This document shows positions 24,401-37,198 of a stretch of 64,000 bases of DNA, piece by piece. A program made the translations under genes and the position numbers. The first letter of the stretch is position 1; the number at the start of each line of letters is the position of its first letter. The stretch comes from Malurus cyaneus samueli (lineage: Eukaryota; Chordata; Aves; Passeriformes; Maluridae). Below the pieces are notes generated by a model. The model had not been told where the DNA came from. It worked only from the letters and a program-made list of their open reading frames with translations, and searched no databases. The DNA lies in NCBI GenBank assembly GCA_009741485.1, contig CM019236.1, positions 39,838,213 through 39,902,212 on the forward strand. The letters run 5' to 3'.

Positions 24401-26858
24401 ATTTCTGATGTTACCAAATGCTGCTTCAAAAGCCTCACAGTTATGTTTATCTAACTGTAACTTACATGACTCTTAATTAATGAACATTTGTGAAGTACCT
24501 CCAAAACATTTTCGTCACATTTAGAAAGACTGACTTTATAATGAAGTTAAAATTACTTGAAATAAGCATGAGCCTATGGAAGCAGAATTCCAATGAAATA
24601 ATTTTTTCAATCAGACCTATGCTTTTCCTATTGCATGGAAATGCCATGAAAATCCCCATCATGGATGCCTCTTTGTGAAAAAACCCTGTGTGTGAACGTA
24701 ACAGCAGTCAGGACATCTGAGAAAGGTCACAGAAAAGTGATTAAAAATTCAAGGTCAACACAAAGGAAAACAAATGCAAAGTTTAACCCGGGACTTCAGC
24801 AATGAGTAGGAGTGCATCTCAGTACAAAGTGCTGCTACTGTTTCCTTTGTGGCCTTTTCTTTTTGTTGTCATGACTGCATTAGCTGCCACTTTATTGAAG
24901 TGTTTGTATTCCAAATATAAACACTGCAGTTCTCATCTAGCATTCATTCATTTATGTGAGTCAAGACCAAAACTTTATGCATCTATATAATCCTTCTGTG
25001 AGTTCTGACTCAGGTCCAATGTGCTTAATATCTCCATATCTCTTCCTGATTTTTACCTTTATGAGCACCAATGGTTATCTTATGCTCACTAAGAGTTTCC
25101 CTGAAAGCACATCTTCCTTTGTGAGTTTGAAATTACTAAAAGCAGAATGACTTTGCATCTGAGAAATTAAAATATACCCTTAATGCATCTGAACAGGAAC
25201 TTGGATAGGTAAATGTGCTGTGTGTGATGGATGGGTTTTTAATCTGCCTTCTCCGTCTATTTCGTGGGCACCTAATCCAGCAAGGATGCTGCTGAGCAAA
25301 CTGGCTTTCATCCACCAAACCACTTAAGCTCATACTCTCCTTGGGACATGTGAATCTTTCCACTGAGATGTCTGAATAACAAGGGAGCATTGCTCTTTGG
25401 AGCCATGAGTTCTGAACACTCACGAGGAGAACTCAGTACCAGCTCTGGAAAAACAATCAGAAGTACAATTAAGTCTTGTTACTTTAACAGCTCAGTAATG
25501 AAGAACTTATCTCACTAGCTCCCACTGAAACTAGTAGGATTTTAGGGAGCTCCTCAGCATTCCAAAGCATTAGGAATGGGGAGAAAATAAATGTTCATTA
25601 CTGAATGGAAGCTGTTGGTGTCAGTGTAAATTGTCAGAAATGCATCCTACACTCAAATTCAGTTTGTAGAAAGGACCATCACCACCCCTTGAGCCAGTTG
25701 CACCGGGCTTTGTCTCAGAGAGAAAACCCCATCAGCCAGCATCACTGTCTGCAGTGTGCTGAGTCAAATTCCTGTTCATAAGGGGGTGTTACCATCTATT
25801 TGGTAGCAAATATGACAAATTCTCCTTGTCTGACTCATTGCAATGTTAGAGAACACTCTGACCCACCTGCACAAGAGTCCCCATAGGTGCAAGCTTTTTT
25901 ATTTAAAGCAATTTTCCTGAACATACGAAAAGCTGTTTTCCAAGCCCAGTTTCAAGACACACCTTTATTTTTTCCAGTTTTTCAGAGCTCCAGGTAAAAA
26001 CTGAAGTCATCCCCACACCCTCATTCAAGCAGAGCTGCCATGACTCTGAGGTCAGCTTTCTCCACAGAGAGTGGGAAGCCCTGGAGGAAGCTCTTGGCAG
26101 CATGTAGGTGTAGAAATGCTCTGCTGTAAGAGGTGAAAGACAGTGTCATACACCTCATCTTCCTGCTCAGTCACGTTTCCTCCATGTTCTGTTGATAAAT
26201 ATACATTTTGTTCTGCTGAATTAATGGTGGTGTCCTGGCTTTGACTGAGCAGCATCAAGAAGCTGCCATCTCCGGTGTCCCTGTAACCATTCATGGCTCT
26301 GTCTTGTTCCTAGAGCACCTCTGCTGACAAGGACCATTTGTCAAAACCAGTTTGGGAAGCAGCTGGTCTCTCTCGTTGCCATGTAAGCAACAGGTGTCTG
26401 GAGAATGGGCAGCAAATGAGGGGGAAGAAAGAGAGGAAACCCAGGAAAATGATCAGAGCCCACCTCGACTTGCAATGATTTAGTTTTCAAGTGCTTAGCC
26501 ATATCCCAGAATGCTGTAGAATAAAAGCAATTCAGTTTTTAACTGGAGCTCTGTAAAACTGAAAAAAATAAAGGCATGTCTTGAAAGCGGGCTTGGAAAA
26601 CAGCTTTTCACATGTTGAGGAAAACTGCTTTAAATTAAAAAGCTTGCATCTTGGGGGGATTCTTGTGCAGGTGGGTCAGAGTGTTCTGTAACATTACAAT
26701 GAGTCAGACAAGGAGAATAGATGGCAACACCCTCTTAAGAACGGGAATTTAACTCAACTGGAAAGTATTATTTTAAGCCGGGGTTTTTTTTTTTGTTTAA
26801 CTGATCTGTGAGAAAATATACTTTATGTCAGTGTAATCGAAAACTTCTTGATGCTAAT

Positions 26859-26921
26859 CATCAGAAAAACCTGTTAGATTATTCCTGGTCCATCAGAAAG
26901 ACCTGTTAGATATTCCTGGTC
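26859..26921 (+). repeat. Two-copy tandem repeat of about 32 bp
   Basis: Units 26859-26890 and 26891-26921 share CATCAGAAA, CCTGTTAGAT and ATTCCTGGTC, and differ by one substitution and one indel. The same pair is present in copies 3 (37136-37198) and 4 (50209-50271), so it is a real old duplication and not an assembly effect. Confidence 0.85.
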
Positions 26922-29074
26922 CAGGCTCTCAAGGTGCTCCTGAGATTATTACTTGAAGTTTTTATTGCATGATGATCTCAATCCATTTTACTGATGTTTC
27001 TGCTCGATCCATGAGATCATTTTCTATTCCAGTCTGACCAGATCTTACTATTCTCAATCTTTTTGTGATTTTGAAACTCAGTATTCTGTGGTCTTTTCCG
27101 TTAAAATCATCTTACTGACTATGAGAGCAGAAAAATGGGATCTCAGCGGATGGCTTAATGTCCCAGCACAAAGCAGATGGATGAATCATACCAAGTAATG
27201 CTTCTCTGATCACCTCTGAAAAATACTTGGTGCTGTTTCTTTTTTTTTTAAAGGCTATAAGGTAGCTGGAAACGCCCCCATCCTGTGCTGTCCTGCGTGG
27301 TGGGGTCAAGAACAAGGACGAGAGAGGTCCTACATCTCTCTTGCTACGTGCTGGGAATGAATTTGTCTCAGCCTGCAGCTTGACAGGAAAGAGACAGGGA
27401 AAATCTGGTGTCCTGACAAAACTTCAGGAAAAAAATAACATCCTTTTTTTGTCACAGTGCCAAGATGGCCCCTGTGCTCTGGGACTGTCAAGCCAAGCTG
27501 GACATCTGGTGTGGGGATTCGTCTGATGGATGAGGATGACTACATCAGAGTTAGTCACCCCAGGCTTGCTTCGGAGCCCACAGGGAGAAATGGGTACTTC
27601 CAAAGGCGTGATTTGTCTCATACTAAAGAGTTATCCAAACCCGTATTGCATGAACTGTGCTCCAGATATCCCCAGGTTTCTCCGCTGAACTAGTTAGCTC
27701 ATTCTATTTTTCTGACACCAAGAAGAAATGTAACATCTATTATAAATCTCTGCCTGTAACCATTCAAGCTTTTTTTCTTGCTTTCCCCCTACAGTCATAT
27801 GAGAGCAGCAGGTCACCAGTATTCTCACAACAAAGCCTTTAAGTACAGAAACTGTTATCATGTCTCTGTGTCCTCTACATGAAATAAATTGTGGGGGTTT
27901 TTTTCCCTTCAACATTTCCTTGCAGGACATCTTTCTTCATTTCTTATCACTTCACTGTTTTGACTGGGCTTTCTCCAGCTTGCTTCAACATTTAATATAA
28001 TGCTGTAATGATTCAATAACGCAAGCTAAGTAATACCTCCTGTTGTTCACACCATAGCCTCTAATTCAGTTATCTCCTTCTATTCTCATATTTTAAACAT
28101 TGAGTCTTTATGAATATTGAGTCTCATAACAGATTTTGAGATATACATATCTCTGGTCTTTCCTCATGAATCTAAATTCATACAAAACTTTGAACATAAA
28201 GACAAACTGAAAAGCTCAGTTACTGCTTCCAGTGCTTGGCAAGGTTGCAGTGCTGACACTGCCAGCCCAGCAGAGGAGGAAAAATAAGATTAGCGGCAGA
28301 GGCTTTGACTCCAAATGCCTTCCAGGGAACTGGCTGCACTTCGGTTTGAATTTACCTCTCAGCAGTAGACAGATTTACATTTCACCCATTAGATCTCTGT
28401 GGGAAACTTCTACTCCCTGTGCATCTGTGATTTTTTCCAGTTGTTAGTTAATGAATACACATATATTTAATACCAGTGGTAATGAAGACACAAGGAGCTG
28501 TAGGATAATGAGAATCAGGAGGCAGTTTCACACAGTTTCCGTGAATGAAAAATGTATGTGGGTGTTCATAGTACCCAGTTGGAGCAGAAAATTATGAAGC
28601 TCAGTAAAAATAAATGTTGGCAGATTATCCCTTCTTAAAAAAACTTTCTGAGAACAAATACTAGCCACAAAATCCCTCAAAAAAATCCAGCCATGGGACA
28701 ATGTTATTTTGCTCTTCTGTTCTGCCTAGCCATGCTGTTGACTTCAATGGACCAAGACTCTGAATATGCTTTAGGTATATAGACAGACAGAAGGATGACC
28801 CATGCCCCAGGCATTACTTGCTCACCATTCCTACTTCCTGTGTGATGCTGCAAAGGGCAGAAAATCACTATTAATTTCTGTAAAATTTTCCTGAATCGTA
28901 AGTAGTTCTTCACTTTATTTTAAATAAAGGCCCTATTTCTTTAAAAAATATTTCTTTAAAGTGAGCGTGGGTAATTTTTCCTTGTGGTCTGATTTTAGTG
29001 TTTTCTCATAAGTGCTGTTCACCAGTCCAAAACCAGTCTTGGTTTAGCTGTCACTGCCATGAATAAGTTCACTC

Positions 29075-29099
29075 NNNNNNNNNNNNNNNNNNNNNNNNN
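29075..29099. other. Assembly gap, 25 N
   Basis: Exactly 25 undetermined bases end copy 2. The identical length of the second gap (41930-41954) shows a fixed placeholder and not a measured distance. Confidence 0.98.
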
Positions 29100-29397
29100 A
29101 GATCCCCAAACCCCAACAACCACCAGCAATCCCCAACCCACCCCCACCAATAACAAAAAAAACCACACCACCCCCCAAACCAACATGACCCCCCAACACA
29201 CCCAACCAACACCCCAACCAAAACCAACCCCCCAACCACCCCAACACCCAAACCACACCCACCCAACCACCCAAACCCAACACAACACACACCACCAAAA
29301 AACACCCAACAAACCCACACCCTCCACCCCCCAACCCCAACACCAAACACCCCCAAAAACAAACAACCATCAAACCACAACCACCCACCACCAACAA
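29100..29397. repeat. 298-bp block composed almost only of A and C (first copy)
   Basis: After a short AGATCCCC start the block is made of A and C with only about nine G or T bases in 298. It has no fixed period. Words such as CCCCAACA, CCACC and CCCAAACC are mixed irregularly. It is identical base for base, as far as I can read, to 41955-42252, although the flanking copies differ by many indels. It begins immediately after the N gap and ends immediately before the start of copy 3. The opposite strand is G/T-only with G-runs, and the long open frames rich in glycine, tryptophan and valine on that strand are composition effects. A collapsed low-complexity or failed-read filler is most likely. 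A real G-rich minisatellite is possible. Confidence 0.9.
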
Positions 29398-31619
29398 TTT
29401 ATGCTTAAACTGAATATCAGTTTAAAAGAAAGCAAACAAAACTGAATTATCCGCTTTTTAAAGATGTTGAATAAAATATTTTGTGCCACAAAATCCATGT
29501 GAAGTTTTTTGCCTGCTGGAAGCCTTTGCGAGAACTTCTCGTTTGTGGATCTTGACAGAGAGTTCAGTGCAGAAAACTGCTTCCTCCCATGGTAGACACT
29601 ATAAAAAACACAGTAAGGATCTGATGAAGATAAAATGAATGTTGTTAGCAACAGAGGTCTCGATTCTCCAGTTTTCTTCACTTTATGTAATTGTCCATAC
29701 TGCTGCAAAAAAGATGTTGGTGAAACCGTTGTTCCTACTGGCAATTGCCACCGGTGAACTCAGCGTGCAGTGATCCGGAATGAGAAGAGTATGCAGGTAT
29801 CTGCTAGTTTGTAAACAAGGCTGATAGTTTAGTCTTCACATGGTGTCTAGACAGCAGTAATTAGCATAATTAGTAAGTACATCTGCTGTCTGCTTAGTCC
29901 ATGGTAGCTCACGTGCTGTGGAAGTAAGGGATCAAAGAGTTTTACTTCAACGTCAATACTCCATAAAACAGACTCTTGTCTTAGATTCCCATATGTTGAG
30001 TGCCTGCTCTGCTCTGATGCTCTGGTTTAGAGTTTTTGAGGTGCTTGTTTCTCTGCTCGACAGCCAGCCTGGCAAATAAAAATTATGGATTAATAATAAA
30101 CAATTAGTCTTGTCGTAAAAATAGCAAACCAAAAAGTCTTGAACTGGATTCCTGCCATGTAAATAAAATGCTTCTTCTAGGAAAGCCCAAATCAGTAGGT
30201 CAGAGCTTTACAAATCTACTCCAAGATATAAATTCATGCCTCTGCTAGGTACCTAATCTGGCTTTACTGGGCTGGACTTAGTAGAAGACAGGTTTGTCAT
30301 GCGTTCTTGGCACCATGTAGGTGCTATCTGTAACCACTATGCCTCAAGGCAGAAGGGAGGTGGGAATATCTCAATATTCTGTGTCAGAAACAGAGCAATT
30401 AACCACTGGACTCTCCACTATGGCTACTGTAGATTCCCTGACAGCTGAGAACAGCCCTATGCCTGTCTCTCCAAGGGGAAAATCGCTGCTAAGTAGCTGA
30501 GGAAAATGCTGTTGTTTTAGTTTCGGATGAAGAGAGAAGAAGAATGTAAACAAAAATTGTTGTTAGTTGGGTTGGTTGCATTTTCCCCACCTATTTGCTT
30601 TCAGGGGCACTGTACTACTGGCTCACATACTTCTGGAGAGTATCTGCTTGCAACGTGGCTGCTGCCAACCCTACCCAGGAGTTGCAAGATTAAATCAGCC
30701 TTAGTCACAAAGCCTTTCAGCTGTGCCACATAGGATGAATGGTACTACGATGGTAGAACAGGGGTCCAAGAGCCTTAGAAATCTGGCTTTTTCTTTGACA
30801 CATCTATCTCTTAATTTCTTTCCCTTAAGACAAGTATTTATATTGTCAGCCCTAGCAAGCAATGTTTCTGTAATGTATGAGAGGCAGAAGGTCTGAGTGT
30901 TGTTAAAATCAAATAATTTTATAGTCAGTACTTGTGTTCTTTCACAAACAGCCAAGAACTCTTGTTTCAGGGAAAGCATCCCATCCACTAGGCTACAGAA
31001 TGTAAATCCTATAGAAAAGACGAGTATGGCTGTCCCAGGATTTCCCTGAGGCTGATGCCTTGGATATGCTCTAGGAAGAGGTGTTGTAGCTACCACATCA
31101 CAGACTTTGCCTCTCTGTGTTCCTGCAACATTGCAGCTCTTTGTGGGATTAGCAAAAACTTCTGCTATCTCTGTCTCCTCTCTGACAAATTGCTGTGGCC
31201 TATGAAGTTGTTTCAGGGTTTAGAAAAATGATAGCTCTTGAACCAAGAACTGAGTGTCTCCTTGCAGGAAACTACATCCATTAGCAGATTGCCTGGAAAC
31301 CCAGAGAACTGGAGTGCTAAATATAAGACACTTTTTTAAAAGCAGCAGAGGAACAAGAAAAAGAAAAACTGGGTGAGATTTTGCCAAAAGATAGTCTGGT
31401 TTATTGCTGATGTTTGGGCCAGTCAGTCTAATTGGCCTCAGGGAGTACGGTTTCTGAAACAGCTGCACTCCATAATGTGAATCAATATTTTAACATCACA
31501 GTTAAAGGGCCTCTATTACATTAAATCTGCAACAAATATCAGATCCAAATTGTTATAAACGTTTGGAATTCCCAGAGTGCCTAGAATGCATTTTCTATTC
31601 TTCAGATAAACATCTAGCC

Positions 31620-31714
31620 GAATCTATGACTGTTTTGTTGCTCTTATAAGGTGAAAGAGTCCAGAGGGCTAACCCATAACAAATTGATGAATCCCATTAA
31701 AAAAAAAAATAGGT
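31620..31714 (+). other. 95-bp segment present in copies 3 and 4, absent in copy 2
   Basis: It starts GAATCTATGACTG and ends with an 11-A run followed by TAGGT. It has no terminal repeats and no recognised transposon sequence. Its counterpart in copy 4 is 44512-44608. Confidence 0.85.
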
Positions 31715-34700
31715 TCGTGTTTTACAAACTGTAGTTTCCTAGCTGATTTCATGGCTTGGCTAATTCAGGTTGTAGAGCAGCAATGCAGTCTCAAACTGAA
31801 GCATCGGTCATGTGAAGCCGTCAGTCTCCCAGTCTGACAGGGATTAAAACCTTCTCATTCTGATCTTTGTTGTAAAATGAATATCTAAGAGCATTTTTGC
31901 AGCCCAAAGTATCACTAGAATGTGAAAAACCTCTGAAGGATAAATAAGTACATTTCTTCAGTCAAAGAGGCAGAGGCAGTCTTCACAAGAACATTTTCTG
32001 GGCTTCATCCTTTTCCTCTGGTTTATAAGCGCTGTGATCTGAAGCAATGAAAGTACTCTGTGATGAAGCTGAATTTACTTTTATTTACTTGCTGAACACG
32101 AGAAAAGCTCATGTTTTTCACACCAACAAAGCTATATGAGACGAACTTCCAATACAAAATGGGACAAGTTCAATTTTACTTAGCTGACTTTAAAGTTCAG
32201 CTGCAAAAAACAATGGTACAAACCCTTGGAATCATCGATGTCATCTAAAGAACCTAACACTGCAGGTCTAATCATTTAAATGAATGGTTGTAATTTTCTT
32301 TACCAGCTATTGCTCAGAAAATGTCTTGAAAACCGGTAAGCAAATTCTGTGCAAAATTACTTGCTCAAATGGTAAACATACACAGACTTTTCAAAATTGA
32401 AAGGGAAAGGGCATTCTTCAGTTTTTTGTCCAGTTATTGACTAGCACAGGAGACACAAACATCCTTGGGCTGGAAAATATGTGGAGTGAGCATCAGTTTG
32501 AGATGTGTGAAATGTCTTGTATAATTAGTTCAATATTCATCACTGTCTTTGTCACTAATGAGTGATGATGGCTCCCAATATCTTATTAAATTTAACCTTA
32601 GTAGAGAATTTTGCTTCAAACGCAATTTTGGCCAATTCTTCATTTTCCTGCATCCTATTCTCCTTTTTCCCAAACATGTTATCTACTCAAAGACCTCTAA
32701 CTCCTTCTGTGACACTGGCATACTTGTAACTGGCACCTCTGCTGAGGAGATTAAAGCATTTCTATCATTCTACCTTTGTGTACTATTTTACTGTAAGTAG
32801 TGGGGATGCAGTTCTTTGCTTCTTGTGATTTGGAGACAGCTGGAGCTGTAGACACAACGTTTTGATGCAGATCTTCAGGTGCTGAAAATGACCTGTCTTT
32901 GTCTTAGTCAAGAAATATAGCACGACTTTAGCTGTTGACGAGAAAAGCTTTGTTCTGGTCAGATGCAGAAATGTAATCTTTGGGGCTCCTTTGCAGATAG
33001 ATGTTGATGATATTCTTCATTCTGTATGCTTGGTTAATGTGTGTACCATTTCATTCCAAACAGAACTGCCCCCACATCCTTGTCTTGTGGCGTACTTCAG
33101 TCCGATGCTCTTCTTCTCCCATCACCTCCAGCATTCTGTATTTTCTGACCCATGCTTTAAAACCTTGACATGACGCAAAATAAGTGACTGGTCCAAATTT
33201 TGTCTTCTTATGTCTTATTAAAAAATCTCTGGCTGTTAACGAGAAGACTTGGGCCTCCCTGTGTTCTTTCATCATTTAGCTTTATGCGTCTATTCTTTGT
33301 TGGACATTTTACCATTCCTTAAATGAGCAGTAACTGATTTTACAGCATGTATGCGTTAGCACTTGAGTGTGCAGACACTGAAGTTTGTAGTCTCTATAAA
33401 TTACGTTTCCCACGAGCATCACTGTTGATGCAAGGCTGAAGAGGGAGATGTACAGCAGCATTAATTTCTTGACAAAGCCCTACATAGCAGGCTGTGAAAT
33501 ATTCACAAGATGAAGGTTGATATTGATTTATACCATCCACCAGCATCGTTCATATTGCCCCAGAAGCAGTAAGCAGGATGGTTTTCTGTTCTATTTTTGG
33601 AAAGTTGGGACAAAAATTGCTATGCACATAGTTGTTCCAAGGCCACTCCTTCCCTCAAATATGGTATGCACAGCAGAAAACAGCCCTAGAGGGTCTGGGC
33701 CTATCTTGAAAGGGTTATTGTCTGATGCCAGCTCGTAGTGCATATTTGGTAGTCCTAGGAGATTTTGGAAAAGATTCCTAGAAACCTGGAATTGTACAGT
33801 TCAGATTGCCTAAAGGAGATAACTCCTTAGCTGACATCAGGGATGATCACAGGCTCTAGGGAGGCTGTAAACTGTTAAATCTACACAGTTCTTTTTGCCT
33901 GCCCTTTGATTGTGCAAACACAGATGCTGCAAAAGTCTAGGACCCAGTTTTTATGGATTCAGGATTGATTGTGTCGTTTATAAAAGAAAGAAAATAAATC
34001 TAAAAATTTAATATTCCTCTGAAGGAGAGGGAGAAACCTGCAAACATTCCTATCCATCCATGAAAGTGTTGTTTTATGTCTCTTTTTCCTTTCTCATGCA
34101 TTTACCCATTCCACTGCCTACTCCAGCTCAAAGTGATATATGAGAAATATGGCAAGGAATATACTGCTGTTTCTGCACATTCTTACATCAAATATCTCAT
34201 CAAATTATTACCTGTTTGACCTGTCTCTTAGGAAGATAAAAGCTCCCTACTCTGCCTTTTTTCAGGTTCACTGCTACCTATGTGGGAAATGGAGCACTTT
34301 GACTGGTCCCCTGTCCACTTTAGTTTCATTGCTCACCATTAAGATAAATTAAAAATATAATTACTTTCATCTTGTACTTTCATCTTTCCCCCCTAGGCTT
34401 TAAATATTTACTACTACTTTTACAGGCTTTTGCCTTTAGTTGACAAATTTTTAGGGACCAGTATTTCCCATTTCCATGTGAAGTCTATTGTATCTATAAA
34501 CTAGCTTTAACAAAAATATCCCAGTTAAAGGTGATGTGGAGAATTTTATGTAGTTCTTAAAGAATCAATGCTTCCCGGATTTTCAGTTCCATTGTCTTTC
34601 TTGAAATGAAAGAATTTCACCTTGGTTCAATATGATGTTACTCAATTTGCTCCAGAACTGCTGTATTCCTCTATTGTATATATTTCTACTTCTATTTCTG

Positions 34701-37135
34701 ATGTTACCAAATGCTGCTTCAAAAGCCTCACAGTTATGTTTATCTAACTGTAACTTACATGACTCTTAATTAATGAACATGTGGAAGTAACTCCAAAACA
34801 TTTTCGTCACATTAGAAAGACTGACTTTATAATGAAGTTAAAATTACTTGAAAATAAGCATGAGCCTATGGAAGCAGAATCCAATGAAATAATTTTTCAA
34901 TCAGACCTATGCTTTTCCTATTGCATGGAAATGCCATGAAAATCCCCATCATGGATGCCTCTTTGTGAAAAAACCCTGTGTGTGAACGTAACAGCAGTCA
35001 GGACATCTGAGAAAGGTCACAGAAAAGTGATTAAAAATTCAAGGTCAACACAAAGGAAAACAAATGCAAAGTTTAACCCGGGACTTCAGCAATGAGTAGG
35101 AGTTGCACTCAGTACAAAGTGCTGCGTACTGATTCCTTTGTGGCCTTTTCTTTTGTGTCATTGACTGCATTAGCTGCACTTTATTGAGTGTTGTATTCCA
35201 AATATAAACACTGCAGTTCTCATCTAGCATTCATTCATTTATGTGAGTCAAGACCAAAACTTTATGCATCTATATAATCCTTCTGTGAGTTCTGACTCAG
35301 GTCCAATGTGCTTAATATCTCCATATCTCTTCCTGATTTTTACCTTTATGAGCACCAATGGTTATCTTATGCTCACTAAGAGTTTCCCTGAAAGCACATC
35401 TCCTTTGTGAGTTTGAAATTACTAAAAGCAGAATGACTTTGCATCTGAGAAATTAAAATATACCCTTAATGCATCTGAACAGGAACTTGGATAGGTAAAT
35501 GTGCTGTGTGTGATGGATGGGTTTTTAATCTGCCTTCTCCGTCTATTTCGTGGGCACCTAATCCAGCAAGGATGCTGCTGAGCAAACTGGCTTTCATCCA
35601 CCAAACCACTTAAGCTCATACTCTCCTTGGGACATGTGAATCTTTCCACTGAGATGTCTGAATAACAAGGGAGCATTGCTCTTTGGAGCCATGAGTTCTG
35701 AACACTCACGAGGAGAACTCAGTACCAGCTCTGGAAAAACAATCAGAAGTACAAATAAGTCTTGTTACTTTAACAGCTCAGTAATGAAGAACTTATCTCA
35801 CTAGCTCCCACTGAAACTAGTAGGATTTTAGGGAGCTCCTCAGCATTCCAAAGCATTAGGAATGGGAGGAAAATAAATGTTCATTACTGAATGGAAGCTG
35901 TTGGTGTCAGTGTAAATTGTCAGAAATGCATCCTACACTCAAATTCATTTTTTAGAAAGGACCATCACCACCCCTTGAGCCAGTTGCACCGGGCTTTGTC
36001 TCAGAGAGAAAACCCCATCAGCCAGCATCACTGTCTGCAGTGTGCTGAGTCAAATTCCTGTTCATAAGGGGGTGTTACCATCTATTGGTAGCAAATATGA
36101 CAAATTCTCCTTGTCTGACTCATTGCAATGTTAGAGAACACTCTGACCCACCTGCACAAGAGTCCCCATAGGTGCAAGCTTTTTTATTTAAAGCAATTTT
36201 CCTGAACATACGAAAAGCTGTTTTCCAAGCCCAGTTTCAAGACACACCTTTATTTTTTCCAGTTTTTCAGAGCTCCAGGTAAAAACTGAAGTCATCCCCA
36301 CACCCTCATTCAAGCAGAGCTGCCATGACTCTGAGGTCAGCTTTCTCCACAGAGAGTGGGAAGCCCTGAGGAAGCTCTGGCAGCATGTAGGTGTAGAAAT
36401 GCTCTGCTGTAAGAGGTGAAAGACAGTGTCATACACCTCATCTTCCTGCTCAGTCACGTTTCCTCCATCTGTTGATAAATATACATTTTGTTCTGCTGAA
36501 TTAATGGTGGTGTCCTGGCTTTGACTGAGCAGCATCAAGAAGCTGCCATCTCCGGTGTCCCTGTAACCATTCATGGCTCTGTCTGTGTCCTAGAGCACCT
36601 CTGCTGACAAGGACCATTTGTCAAAAACAGTTTGGGAAGCAGCTGGTCTCTCTCGTTGCCATGTAAGCAACAGGTGTCTGGAGAATGGGCAGCAAATGAG
36701 GGGGAAGAAAGAGAGGAAACCCAGGAAAATGATCAGAGCCCACCTCGACTTGCAATGATTAGTTTTCAAGTGCTTAGCCATATCCCAGAATGCTGTAGAA
36801 TAAAAGCAATTCAGTTTTTAACTGGAGCTCTGTAAAACTGAAAAAAATAAAGGCATGTCTTGAAAGCGGGCTTGGAAAACAGCTTTTCACATGTTGAGGA
36901 AAACTGCTTTAAATTAAAAAGCTTGCATCTTGGGGGGATTCTTGTGCAGGTGGGTCAGAGTGTTCTGTAACATTACAATGAGTCAGACAAGGAGAATAGA
37001 TGGCAAACACCTCTAAGAACGGGAATTAACTCAACTGGAAAGTATTATTTTACGGCTGGGGTTTTTTTTTTTGTTTAACTGATCTGTGAGAAAAAATACT
37101 TTATGTCAGTGTATCGAAAACTTCTTGATGCTAAT

Positions 37136-37198
37136 CATCAGAAAAACCTGTTAGATTATTCCTGGTCCATCAGAAAGACCTGTTAGATATTCCTGGTC
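37136..37198 (+). repeat. Two-copy 32-bp tandem repeat (copy 3 version)
   Basis: Units 37136-37167 and 37168-37198 are the counterparts of 26859-26921. Confidence 0.85.

Larger units (their letters stand above)
19170..29074 (+). repeat. Copy 2 of the large duplicated unit
   Basis: It matches 29398-39340 (copy 3) and 42253-52405 (copy 4) from end to end in the same orientation. Measured from the TTAAACTGA word to GAATAAGTTCACTC, copy 2 is 9897 bp, copy 3 9936 bp and copy 4 10146 bp. It lacks a 95-bp segment that copies 3 and 4 have (junction 21405/21406). It stops in mid-sequence at the 25-N gap, while copies 3 and 4 continue. No gene is recognised. Open frames such as 20497-20877 (minus, 126 codons), 25136-25423 (minus, 95 codons) and 26052-26294 (minus, 80 codons) have no domain I know, and recur in other copies only because the DNA is the same. 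Confidence 0.95.

Noticed and set aside
25136..26294. Minus-strand frames of 95 and 80 codons (25136-25423, 26052-26294) as possible exons
   Set aside because: They stay open in copies 2 and 3 but have no known motif, no convincing splice pairing and no protein family that I recognise.
27457..27693. Plus-strand 78-codon frame after a T-rich tract and CAG as a possible exon
   Set aside because: The acceptor-like context is common by chance, no donor or neighbouring exon is clear, and the translated sequence matches nothing known to me.
29019..29397. Long minus-strand open frames rich in Gly, Trp and Val, and plus-strand Pro/Thr/Gln-rich frames
   Set aside because: They run across the A/C-only block and even through N bases. 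Low G or T content removes stop codons, so length means nothing. The same frames recur at 41832-42252.
29100..29397. Telomere or ciliate-like C4A repeat
   Set aside because: There is no regular CCCTAA or CCCCAAAA period. The words are irregular, and placement after identical gaps points to filler.
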